Part shown: positions 24,929 to 32,520 of the stretch, piece by piece
How the letters are laid out: every line of letters begins with the position of its first letter
Numbering within the stretch: position 1 is the stretch's first letter
Origin: JAGVPT01 sp964384415
GTDB lineage: Bacteria; Bacteroidota; Ignavibacteria; UBA10030; UBA8401
NCBI GenBank assembly: GCA_964384415.1
Contig: CAYLMV010000003.1
Coordinates: forward strand, 16,021-80,020
Direction of reading: 5' to 3'
DNA length: 64,000 nucleotides
Made by a program: the position numbers and the translations under genes
The notes under the pieces: model-generated
Database searches by the model: none
Told to the model about the DNA's origin: nothing
What the model saw: only the letters and a program-made list of their open reading frames with translations

Positions 24929-26455
24929 GTGCGTCATCTCAGAACGATAAGAGTGAGCGTCGCGTCGGTAGTCTTCATACTCGCGGCGCTCTTTTTTTTG
25001 GATTTCATCGGCGCCATCCCGCCGCGGATCATCTCCGCCCTCCTCGCCTTCCAAATGGGCCCGTCGGTTCTCTCCGTAATCGGCGCGCGCAGCATCGCGT
25101 TGTTCGGTTTGCTTTTCGTGATAGGGACGACGCTGCTCATGGGGCGTGTGTATTGTTCACACCTTTGTCCGCTGGGTACGCTTCAGGATATTTTCATTTG
25201 GACCGCAAAGAAAAAGTATACGCACCGCCGCTACCCTTTTAGCAAGCCCGCGTACCTCATTCACTACGCACTCACCGCCATCATCGTCGGATGCGCAATC
25301 GGAGGGAGCATGGTGCTGCTGAATCTGTTTGAACCGTTCAGCAACTTTGGAAGAATTTCTACCGATCTTGCCCGTCCCCTCGTCATCCTGCTCAATAACG
25401 CCATTGCGTCTGTATTGTCGAGGAATCAGGTGTATTTGTTCTACGTAGTTCCGCTCGACGGACTCGCTATTCCCGTCATTATTGCGTCGGCAGTCTTTCT
25501 CGGGGGCTTGTACTTGCTGAGCTTCAAATACGGACGCTTCTTCTGCAATACGATGTGTCCCGTCGGAGGGATTCTGGGCCTTTTCTCTCGTGTTTCCTTC
25601 CTCCATATCACTATCAATCATAAAGAATGCATCGATTGCGGTCTTTGCGAGAGGGTCTGCCGCGCGCGCTGCATTGACGCCAAGGACCGGAAGATTGATT
25701 TCGCGGCCTGTGTCGGATGCTTCGATTGCATTGCTTCCTGCCCGAATGAAGGCATGACGTACAGCGTGCGCTGGAATAAGACTACCCATCCTGAACCACT
25801 GAATGCCGGGAGACGAAAAGTCATGCTCGGGGCTGGGGCCGGAATGATGCTTTTATTGAAAGCTCCGCCTCCGATCTCTGAGATGAGCGTTGGAAATAGA
25901 ACTCCGGTTGTACCCCCGGGCGCAAAGAGCATCGAGCGATTCACACACCATTGCACGGCATGTCATCTCTGCATAAGCTCATGCCCATCGCACGTCCTGC
26001 AGCCATCGTTCTTCGAGTTCGGCCTCGCAGGCATCATGCAGCCGAGGATGGACTATTCCGTCAACTATTGCACGTACGATTGCACTCTCTGCGGACAAGT
26101 GTGCCCCACCGGCGCCATCGCACAGCTCTCGCAGGCCGAAAAGAAACTGGTACAAATCGGAAAAGCGCATTTCACAAAAGAAGACTGCATCGTCGAAACG
26201 AAGAAGACCGACTGCGGAGCTTGCTCGGAGCACTGTCCAACGAAAGCTGTCCACATGATTCCCTATGGGAAGCTCTTCCTCCCGGAAGTTGACAATGAGT
26301 ACTGCGTCGGATGCGGCGCGTGCGAGCATGCCTGTCCGACAAAACCGCGGAAAGCCATCTCAGTGCAATCGAATGTGATCCACGCCGTGGCAAAGAAGAG
26401 AGACGACGTTAAACTCCAGATTCCCGCAGAAACCCCGCAAGATTTCCCGTTTTAA
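24929..26455 (+). CDS. Membrane polyferredoxin of the NapH/MauN type
   Basis: The protein has 508 residues and a GTG start that is coupled to the DUF362 stop (no ribosome-binding site of its own). About five membrane spans lie in the first 210 residues, with NapH-type cytoplasmic motifs CSHLCPLG and CNTMCPVGG. After them come two ferredoxin motifs (CIDCGLCERVC, CVGCFDCIASCP). The C-terminal half has four further cysteine groups: CTACHLCISSCP, CTLCGQVCP, CGACSEHCP and CVGCGACEHACP. Up to six Fe-S clusters are possible. A hydrophobic stretch near residue 295 may re-cross the membrane. It resembles electron-wiring proteins for periplasmic reductases, though the partner here would be DUF362. Confidence 0.85.
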   Translation: MRHLRTIRVSVASVVFILAALFFLDFIGAIPPRIISALLAFQMGPSVLSVIGARSIALFGLLFVIGTTLLMGRVYCSHLCPLGTLQDIFIWTAKKKYTHRRYPFSKPAYLIHYALTAIIVGCAIGGSMVLLNLFEPFSNFGRISTDLARPLVILLNNAIASVLSRNQVYLFYVVPLDGLAIPVIIASAVFLGGLYLLSFKYGRFFCNTMCPVGGILGLFSRVSFLHITINHKECIDCGLCERVCRARCIDAKDRKIDFAACVGCFDCIASCPNEGMTYSVRWNKTTHPEPLNAGRRKVMLGAGAGMMLLLKAPPPISEMSVGNRTPVVPPGAKSIERFTHHCTACHLCISSCPSHVLQPSFFEFGLAGIMQPRMDYSVNYCTYDCTLCGQVCPTGAIAQLSQAEKKLVQIGKAHFTKEDCIVETKKTDCGACSEHCPTKAVHMIPYGKLFLPEVDNEYCVGCGACEHACPTKPRKAISVQSNVIHAVAKKRDDVKLQIPAETPQDFPF

Positions 26456-26470
26456 TCCTCCCCTAAAAAA

Positions 26471-26500
26471 GAAAAATCCCGCCAGGGTTGACGGGATTCA
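26471..26500 (-). terminator. Terminator for the receiver gene at 26526
   Basis: AATCCCG pairs with CGGGATT around a ten-base loop; on the minus strand it is followed by TTTTCTTTTTTAG, a good U-run. It lies between two convergent genes and may also stop the Fe-S gene from the other side. Confidence 0.75.
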
Positions 26501-26525
26501 ATTGCGCAACAACACAATAGATCGC

Positions 26526-26963
26526 TCAGTTCTTCGGCAGCGAAGTCGCTCCATTCCCTTTCCGATTTTTTTGCAGGCCAATCTCAAGAGCAATGGCCTC
26601 GAGGATTTGTTCTATCTGAACCGGTTTGTACAAAACCTGGTTCGCCAGAGAGCGGATCTTTGTTTCCCACTCCGGCTTTCCCTGACGATACGCATAGAGG
26701 ACGATGATAGGGGCATCCGAATTCTGCATGCGCCTGAATTCAAACTCTCCCAGAAGAGAGGGGATCGACCGTTCAAGGTCGACGACAAGAAGCGAGACAC
26801 ATTTATTGTCCCGCTGAAGTCCGAGATCCTCGACGGTCTCAGTCGTCACAACTTTGTACTGATTCTGCAGCAAGATCGATAAGCTCTTCGACAAATCCGC
26901 ATCTGCCGAGTGAACCAGAATCGTCTCTTTTTTGTTTGTCCCAGTCACTTTGTTCCGCTTCAA
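26526..26963 (-). CDS. Receiver-domain protein
   Basis: The protein has 145 residues. It follows the receiver fold: an N-terminal ILVHSADADL acidic region, a likely phosphoacceptor Asp in LLVVDLERS, IIVLYAYR for the fourth strand, and the Lys in LYKPVQ. The acidic pair and the switch residues are less standard than in CheY, so phosphorylation is less certain. The frame starts with TTG at 26963; GTG at 26948 is an alternative. No kinase or output gene is adjacent. A terminator follows. Confidence 0.7.
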   Translation of the reverse strand: MKRNKVTGTNKKETILVHSADADLSKSLSILLQNQYKVVTTETVEDLGLQRDNKCVSLLVVDLERSIPSLLGEFEFRRMQNSDAPIIVLYAYRQGKPEWETKIRSLANQVLYKPVQIEQILEAIALEIGLQKNRKGNGATSLPKN

Positions 26964-27528
26964 CGATAAAATGAAATTGTAGTATGCGAACGCCTGAACA
27001 TATAACTCAACTATTATGCCACCACGCTCCCCGTGCGGTTCGAAAAAATGGACAAGATTTCGAACAGTCGCGGGACAGAATCATGCAAATACCTCAGATT
27101 TTCACAAAAAGCGTAAAAGAAAACGCGGTTTTTCTCATTAATGGGAGGTTTGCAGGAAGCGCTTGAGGAGATAAATGGGGGCACCGCTCAAGGCTAACTT
27201 CGTATCGTGACTCTGGCGAAATTTTCCAAACGATCTATTCGAGGGTGGAAGAAAATCAACGAACAAGTTGTTTGGTTTTCCGACGGGATCTTTTTGCGCA
27301 CCTTAGCTCGCAACAGGCGAGAGATTATTTATTGCCGCAGTTTGGCGCGGACGAATGAGGGAGTTTTGCGCGATCCGATGGCAAGGGGAATGCAATCGCA
27401 CGGAGGATGAACGGGAGAAATGGCAGAGCACCTATACACCTGAACCGGACAAACGCGCGAGCCTCCGTTCACAATTCGTTCAAGCATGGTGCCGTCGTTG
27501 AATACTCAGTACTTGCTCCCCCGTTGTG
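26964..27528. other. Gene-free stretch
   Basis: This 565-base gap between a receiver gene and moeA holds only short frames without ribosome-binding sites or recognisable proteins. A weak inverted pair (CTTGAG and CTCAAG near 27165-27195) is the only structure seen. It could be decayed sequence. Confidence 0.5.
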
Positions 27529-28752
27529 TCAGAACTTCGTCCATGAGAGAGTCCGAATAGTTACGCTCTCCCCTTTTTCAATCCGCTCTTTATTTTCTGA
27601 AAGTATAATGAGGCAGTTTGCTGCGGCGAGCCCCCCAACCATGTGCGAGCCCTGGCCGCTCACCGGCTTGACGCTGAAATGACCATCCGGCAATCGCGTT
27701 GCGACGGCCCGGACAAACTCTACTCTTCCGGGACTCCTCCGGAATTCCGATTCCATCAGCGCAAGATAATTCAATACCGCGCCGCGCGGGAGTCCCATTA
27801 TTTTTTGGAGAGCCGGCATCACCAGCACTTCAAGAGATACAAGCGCCGAAACCGGGTTGCCAGGCAATCCAAAGACCAGTTTGTTCCCCCGAGTTCCAAA
27901 ATAGTTGGGCTTGCCGGGCTTCATCGCCACTCTCCAGAAGACGGTTTCCACGCGCAAATCGTTCAGCACCTCTTTGACAAAATCAAAATCTCCTACGGAA
28001 ACTCCCCCGGCAGAAATGACAACGTCTGCTTTTTTGATTGCCCGGGCGAAAGCCTTTGAGAGATCTTCCTTCCTATCGCGGACGTGCATTACCAGCGCTG
28101 GGTCAATTCCGATTGAACGCAGGATTGAGGATATAGAGAACGAATTCGAATCCCGAATCTCCCCCCGGCGGAGGCGGCGCGACGGAGACCGGACTTCATT
28201 CCCCGTGATAACCAGCGCTACTGAAGGCTTCCGATACACTTTCACATCTTCATACCCGAGGGTTGCCATTAATCCAATTACCGGCGGCGTTATGACCGTC
28301 CCTTTTGAAAGAACACTCTCGCCCTTATAAAACTCCTCGCCCCGCTTTCGGAGATTCGCCCCTTCCATGGCCGCCGATTTGAAGATGATCTCTTTGCCTC
28401 TCACCTTCACGAGTTCCTTCATGACCACCGCGTCTGTTCCTCTTGGAAGAGGGGCGCCCGTCATGATTTTCATCGTCTGCAGGGGCTTCAACGTGCGGGG
28501 AGCGCTGCTTCCGGCAGCGATCGTCAATGCAACCGGGAGCCTGACCTGATTCTGTTCCGAGGCATTCCTGAGATCACGAACTCGAACCGCGTATCCGTCA
28601 ACCGATGATGAGTCGAACAGCGGGATTGCTTCGCGCGCCTTGATCTCCTGAGCGAGAGCGTATCCGAGCGAATCGCCGATTGACAACTTCACAGGCATTG
28701 AGCGACGCGAGTGTTTTAATATCTTTTCTAAGGCTTCTCCGAATTCCAACAC
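27529..28752 (-). CDS. moeA: Molybdopterin molybdenumtransferase MoeA
   Basis: The 407 residues show all domains of MoeA. SSVDGYAVR (the AMDGYA region) is near residue 50, MTGAPLPRGTDAVV near 97-110, ISAGGVSVGDFDFVK near 245, and FGLPGNPVSALVS near 292. The enzyme inserts molybdate into adenylated molybdopterin. The length is normal. It follows the MauE-like gene on the same strand, and a moaC-mogA fusion lies about 4 kb upstream, so the cofactor genes appear split by the peptide cassette between them. Confidence 0.94.
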   Translation of the reverse strand: MLEFGEALEKILKHSRRSMPVKLSIGDSLGYALAQEIKAREAIPLFDSSSVDGYAVRVRDLRNASEQNQVRLPVALTIAAGSSAPRTLKPLQTMKIMTGAPLPRGTDAVVMKELVKVRGKEIIFKSAAMEGANLRKRGEEFYKGESVLSKGTVITPPVIGLMATLGYEDVKVYRKPSVALVITGNEVRSPSRRLRRGEIRDSNSFSISSILRSIGIDPALVMHVRDRKEDLSKAFARAIKKADVVISAGGVSVGDFDFVKEVLNDLRVETVFWRVAMKPGKPNYFGTRGNKLVFGLPGNPVSALVSLEVLVMPALQKIMGLPRGAVLNYLALMESEFRRSPGRVEFVRAVATRLPDGHFSVKPVSGQGSHMVGGLAAANCLIILSENKERIEKGESVTIRTLSWTKF

Positions 28753-28915
28753 GTGTTTTTGCCGTCAATATTGTATTTGGGAATTATGGATGATAGTACA
28801 TTCCGGCGAAAAAGACAAGTCTGCCATTCTGAATCGAGCCCCTCATCCGCCACTTGATCACCTCTTGAACGCGGCCAATCGATGGTCGATCTCGCCAGGA
28901 TGAGTGAATGGTGCT

Positions 28916-29353
28916 TCAACAATTGACCCCTTTGCCGGAGGACTCTTCCACATGGTCATTTATTGCCAGCCAGAAACATCCCGCTGAGAAGATCATATCG
29001 CGAATAATGGCTGCGGCGCCAACCTTCTCCGGAAACCACGTTCCAAAACATCCGCAATTCGCATTCTGATTGCGCAGAGCAAGAATAAGCAAGGCAATGG
29101 TGAACGTGCATGTCATCATGCCTAAAAAAAACGCCATGAGGCTCGTCCGGAATTTGACGATCAGTGAAAGGCCGAAGAAAACCTCAGCTCCAATAATCCC
29201 AATCGCGGCTGGCACGAGAAAAGGAGCCGGCACCATCTCGAATTTGTTGAGGTCGTCAAGAAACACATAGAACTCCAGGGCCTTGAGGCAACCAGCTGCC
29301 AGGTAAGCCGCCCCCAGAAACAAACGCAATGTATCGGCAAAGAAGGATTTCAT
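28916..29353 (-). CDS. MauE/DoxX-like redox membrane protein
   Basis: The protein has 145 residues if it starts at the ATG at 29353 (MKSFFADTL); the frame is open back to a TTG at 29476. It has four membrane spans and the motif NCGCFGTWF after the third, which is typical of MauE (methylamine utilisation) proteins. MauE is thought to help form disulfide bonds in the periplasm together with a thioredoxin-like partner. A TlpA-like gene lies at the head of the same group (31818), and the four-cysteine peptide between them is a plausible substrate. No methylamine dehydrogenase is present. Confidence 0.8.
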   Translation of the reverse strand: MKSFFADTLRLFLGAAYLAAGCLKALEFYVFLDDLNKFEMVPAPFLVPAAIGIIGAEVFFGLSLIVKFRTSLMAFFLGMMTCTFTIALLILALRNQNANCGCFGTWFPEKVGAAAIIRDMIFSAGCFWLAINDHVEESSGKGVNC

Positions 29354-29409
29354 AGATCGAGCTGAATTCTCCTCCCAATTCCTTAACAAGTTGATTTGCT
29401 CCTGGAGGC

Positions 29410-30042
29410 TTAACCATAAAGAGAAAGCTTGAGGAACTGAGTGATTGACTCTTGAATAGCCGACACGAATATCCAATCAAAGAAAGCCACGAGTACCCTG
29501 GCGGAGAATCTGAGGGAAGAAAACGTGCCTGCCCCTATGGCCACCATGCCTATAAACCACGCCGCAAAGATATCTGCTTTTTCTAGAATCTGGAATACCG
29601 GCAAGTGAGCCAATGCAAGCAGATTATTTAAGTTCAGAAAAGTCACAACCGAAAAATTTGTCCCTCTTACCATGCAGACAATGCAACCGAGGACCACCGC
29701 CGAGACACCCTCCAACAAGACAATGAAGTAAGAATAGACAACCACGGAGAGACATTGTCTATAGAGAAGCTCCGAGCGGCTTCCCGAAAGGACGGCGACA
29801 TAATAAAGAAAAAGTGCACCAGCGCCGAATCTTACACTCAACAGGGCTGCCACGAGTACAATGCTCCCCATCGTAATTTCCGCGGTAAGAGTTGAATGCT
29901 TCATCCAGAGGCAGAATAGGACAACGGTTGCCTGGGCCATCGAAACGCACGTCGCTGCCCGGAGAAAAACAGGCTGCCTCAATCGCCGTTCGAAGAACTT
30001 TCGAGGCCGAAGAATTAGCTCACAGACCTCCTGCAAAATCAT
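29410..30042 (-). CDS. Yip1-like multi-span membrane protein
   Basis: The protein has 210 residues starting at the ATG at 30042, chosen because GGAGGG precedes it at good distance. It opens with MILQEVCELILRPRKFF, the amphipathic lead typical of bacterial YIP1-family proteins, then five or six membrane spans. The function of such proteins in bacteria is mostly unknown; several are linked to export or immunity. It is part of the group with the peptide gene. A role in immunity or transport of the peptide is speculation. Confidence 0.6.
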   Translation of the reverse strand: MILQEVCELILRPRKFFERRLRQPVFLRAATCVSMAQATVVLFCLWMKHSTLTAEITMGSIVLVAALLSVRFGAGALFLYYVAVLSGSRSELLYRQCLSVVVYSYFIVLLEGVSAVVLGCIVCMVRGTNFSVVTFLNLNNLLALAHLPVFQILEKADIFAAWFIGMVAIGAGTFSSLRFSARVLVAFFDWIFVSAIQESITQFLKLSLYG

Positions 30043-30162
30043 CGGGGTCCCTCCACAATCCAGGAAAATCAGAGGTACAATAAGAATGTGAATCTCCATT
30101 GATCCAAGAGAATGCACAGCCTCCCAACTTCCTTGATGCTCACCAAATGCATCGCCCTCAGT

Positions 30163-30696
30163 TCACTCCTCGGCGCTCTTTGGCATGAAGGTGAAGCTTA
30201 GCATGGAGATGGAACTCATCTCCAACATCTGAACTGAGGTAGTCTTAAATGACCATATGCTCGTTCTTCCCATAAAAGGAATCGACTTCTCTTTCTCTGC
30301 TTTCCCGAGCCGGTCTGAGTACTTTTGGCGAAATCGTTCGATCTTATCATCGTCTTTCTGAAGTTGTTTGGTCACTGTGTCAATCGACATAGTGGTAACG
30401 ATAACTGACTTGAGCAAACTGTCCGCCTTGGCAAATTGAAGAGCAACAAGTACTCTTTGAGCATACATTGTATCGAGATAGTACTCGGTGAAATTGCCGC
30501 CTCCTCCAGATGGAAACGCATGACCATCTGCATTCATCTGCTTAAGCTCTTTTGTGTGGAGTTTGGCACTTACGTCAACAAACTTCATTCCCCAGGATAG
30601 TTGCTCAAATGAAAAGAGCGGATCCTTTAACAATTGTGCGCTCGCCGGACTAAGAATAAGGAACAAGATCGACAAGATCTTCGCGAAAGGCTTCAT
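30163..30696 (-). CDS. Secreted hypothetical protein
   Basis: The protein has 177 residues. The ATG at 30696 has GGAGAAC upstream and gives a clear signal peptide (MKPFAKILSILFLILSPASAQ). The mature part is about 155 residues, mixed alpha/beta in look, with a GGGG run and a charged helix (DDDKIERFRQKY). It contains no cysteine, unlike its neighbours. No family is recognised. It lies downstream of the peptide gene and its hairpin, so it may be an accessory or immunity factor, which is inference from position only. Confidence 0.6.
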   Translation of the reverse strand: MKPFAKILSILFLILSPASAQLLKDPLFSFEQLSWGMKFVDVSAKLHTKELKQMNADGHAFPSGGGGNFTEYYLDTMYAQRVLVALQFAKADSLLKSVIVTTMSIDTVTKQLQKDDDKIERFRQKYSDRLGKAEKEKSIPFMGRTSIWSFKTTSVQMLEMSSISMLSFTFMPKSAEE

Positions 30697-30807
30697 CGGG
30701 GTGTTCTCCGTTTGATGAAAGATTCTGTTTTCTTTTCTCACGCGCACTTTCTAAAACAGGAACATCGACCAGATTTTTCCAGGGGAGTGTATTATTATCC
30801 ACTAAAC

Positions 30808-30840
30808 ATCCTCTGGGTCAGTTGACCCAACCCAGAGGAT
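30808..30840 (-). terminator. Strong hairpin after the peptide gene
   Basis: ATCCTCTGGGT pairs with ACCCAGAGGAT (11 bases) around an 11-base loop; an inner alternative, TGGGTCA with TGACCCA, also forms. It lies 20 bases past the peptide stop at 30861, with no long U-run. Such hairpins often raise the level of a small structural-gene transcript relative to downstream genes. Confidence 0.6.
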
Positions 30841-30860
30841 ATTTGGCAAGTATTCCAGAA

Positions 30861-31121
30861 CTAAAGGATCTGGCCGATGACGCATCCGACATAGATAATT
30901 GCATAGGTGACTGAACAGACTGTCGTCCCCGCTCCGGTCAACAGACAAAAGAATTGTGCCAAGGATGCAGCCGCTCCGCAATCGACAGCTACCCTCCCGC
31001 CCGTGATCAGCCGCATCTCATTTTGCGTGAGAGGCGATGAAGCGGTCGAGACGGGAAGGAGCGGTAGGATGAGAGTGATCAGGAGCATGCACACCAGCAG
31101 CTGTTTCAGGATCTTTTTCAT
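30861..31121 (-). CDS. Double-glycine-leader peptide precursor with Sec signal
   Basis: The protein has 86 residues. Residues 1-28 form a Sec-type signal (MKKILK, hydrophobic run, VSTAS). Residues 29-42 (SPLTQNEMRLITGG) look like the end of a double-glycine leader with the GG at 41-42. The predicted core is residues 43-86: 44 hydrophobic, Gly/Ala-rich residues with Cys at 48, 59, 69 and 80 (spacing 11, 10, 11). GGGGG lies five bases before the ATG. It looks like a class II bacteriocin or other ribosomal peptide. The genes next to it (C39 peptidase, TlpA-like, MauE-like) would supply cleavage at GG and disulfides. No modification enzyme is seen. The activity is unknown. Confidence 0.75.
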   Translation of the reverse strand: MKKILKQLLVCMLLITLILPLLPVSTASSPLTQNEMRLITGGRVAVDCGAAASLAQFFCLLTGAGTTVCSVTYAIIYVGCVIGQIL

Positions 31122-31269
31122 ATTGCCCCCATTAATTGAATGTGTGATGGTTGATTTTTTCCTGCTCACCGCGGGCTGTTTGCTGCGATCGGGATCGGGA
31201 GAGGTGCCTCGACGCCCGAGTCGAAGAACCATTCCTTCACCCAAACCCATCAAACCGGCGAGCAAGTTG

Positions 31270-31770
31270 TTATTTCTTGCAGAAAACCAGCGCCTCGCCA
31301 TGCCAAATCCTGGCGAGACTCTTTTCCGATAGCTTCAGCCGCCCAATCGCCGGATCGCGCAGGTAGACTTCCCCTTCGTGAACGCTGTCCGCAACGGCAA
31401 AATGATCGTTGTGAACGAAGAGGATCGCCGGGAATTGGTTTCTTCTGAATTCTTCCATAGTCAGCTTCAAGCCCTTCGCACTCAACCCGTTCCGTTCCGC
31501 ATGATGAAGCAACTCCAGCATCGTCGTGCCGTTCCCCGTCATCTCGATCGAACGTTCGATCTCCCTCTGGCCAGCTTCAATTCCGAAGGCATCATACACC
31601 ATCGCCAGGGAAGCCGGCCCGCAGTTGTTTTCTCTGGATTGGAATCGAACGCCGTCACTTCCCAGATATTCTCCCCCATATTCCCAGGCCAGATATCTAT
31701 GAAGACAAGAAGGGTAAACTAGAAACACGATGATAAGAGAGAGAAGACCGATGCCCCATGACAATTTCAT
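31270..31770 (-). CDS. Stand-alone membrane-anchored C39 peptidase
   Basis: The protein has 166 residues with an N-terminal membrane anchor (about residues 5-20) followed directly by a C39 (bacteriocin-processing) peptidase domain. Gln44, Cys50 (in NNCGPASL), His123 (in DHFAVAD) and Asp139 (in LRDPAIG) fit the oxyanion Gln and the Cys-His-Asp triad. C39 domains cut after Gly-Gly in leader peptides and are normally the cytoplasmic head of an ABC exporter; here there is no transporter domain. The anchor makes an extracytoplasmic location likely. The ATG at 31770 is chosen because AAGGGGG is seven bases upstream. The target is presumably the peptide encoded next. Confidence 0.85.
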   Translation of the reverse strand: MKLSWGIGLLSLIIVFLVYPSCLHRYLAWEYGGEYLGSDGVRFQSRENNCGPASLAMVYDAFGIEAGQREIERSIEMTGNGTTMLELLHHAERNGLSAKGLKLTMEEFRRNQFPAILFVHNDHFAVADSVHEGEVYLRDPAIGRLKLSEKSLARIWHGEALVFCKK

Positions 31771-31817
31771 TTCCATTCCCCCTTAACTATCTAGAGGCCA
31801 CCCAAGGCTAAAGTGCT

Positions 31818-32348
31818 CTATTGAGTGCCTGCAAACCCTGCGATCAGCAGCGAGTCCTTCTGGAAGGTGTTCTCCCCGGTGGATCGTTGGCGAAGCACAC
31901 CATCTTCGTCTATACAATAGAGCGACGGGACTGCCGCGACCTTGAAGCTCTTCGCTAATTCGATACTGTTTCCTGCAAGAACTGGAAAAGATGGGGTGAT
32001 ACTTCCTTTCCTTCCGGTTGAGTCCGCAGAGCCGTCTATACAAACGCCGACGACGTCGAGCGTATTCGAAAAGATTTTATAAACGGAGTCGCAATTGACG
32101 ATCTCAGTCCGGCAGTGAGAACAGGCCGGACTGTAAAAAAGGATGAGAAGTTTCCTGGTGCGGGGGGAATCGAAGGCGAACCTCCTTCCATCAGCGAAGG
32201 CCGCCGCAAACGGAGGCATCCTCTCACCGATCGCGGGCGCACCGGCGTTCCGATGATATTCGATATAGAACGACGATGCGATCGGAAATGCGCAAAGAAT
32301 TGCTAGCGAGATCGCTGCAAGCGATCTATGTTTGGACCGAGAGATCAT
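31818..32348 (-). CDS. TlpA-like thioredoxin, extracytoplasmic
   Basis: The protein has 176 residues. A signal anchor (about residues 8-28) precedes a thioredoxin-fold domain with FYSPACSHC (active-site Cys76 and Cys79) and the cis-Pro loop VPSLYC. The look is that of TlpA/ResA/peroxiredoxin-like periplasmic reductants or oxidants. Extra cysteines at about 84 and 98 are unusual. It is the first gene after a sigma-70 promoter and leads the peptide cassette; with the MauE-like protein it could control disulfides in the four-cysteine peptide. Confidence 0.85.
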   Translation of the reverse strand: MISRSKHRSLAAISLAILCAFPIASSFYIEYHRNAGAPAIGERMPPFAAAFADGRRFAFDSPRTRKLLILFYSPACSHCRTEIVNCDSVYKIFSNTLDVVGVCIDGSADSTGRKGSITPSFPVLAGNSIELAKSFKVAAVPSLYCIDEDGVLRQRSTGENTFQKDSLLIAGFAGTQ

Positions 32349-32432
32349 TGGGCTCAGTTATGATAGTCAAACGCGTCACGTTGACTCCCCTTATCACACT
32401 GGCATGTTCAGATTGGATAGTTTCTACACTCA

Positions 32433-32461
32433 AAGATAGCGGAAGAGCACGGAGTTGTCAA
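32433..32461 (-). promoter_or_regulatory. Sigma-70-type promoter of the peptide cassette
   Basis: On the minus strand TTGACA is followed after exactly 17 bases by TATCTT. It lies 85-113 bases upstream of the TlpA-like start. The -35 box is perfect and the -10 box matches in four of six positions. Confidence 0.6.
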
Positions 32462-32520
32462 GAAGATTCTAAAAAAATGTGAATTGCGGAGAAGCACTAA
32501 AAAATTTCCGGAACTTTTGA

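Noticed and set aside
26964..27528. Riboswitch (molybdenum cofactor type) before moeA
   Set aside because: The region lies downstream of moeA, not upstream, since the gene is on the minus strand, and no conserved motif core is seen.
28916..30042. Methylamine dehydrogenase maturation operon
   Set aside because: Only a MauE-like protein is present. There are no dehydrogenase subunits, MauG or MauD with its usual neighbours, and the peptide and C39 genes point elsewhere.
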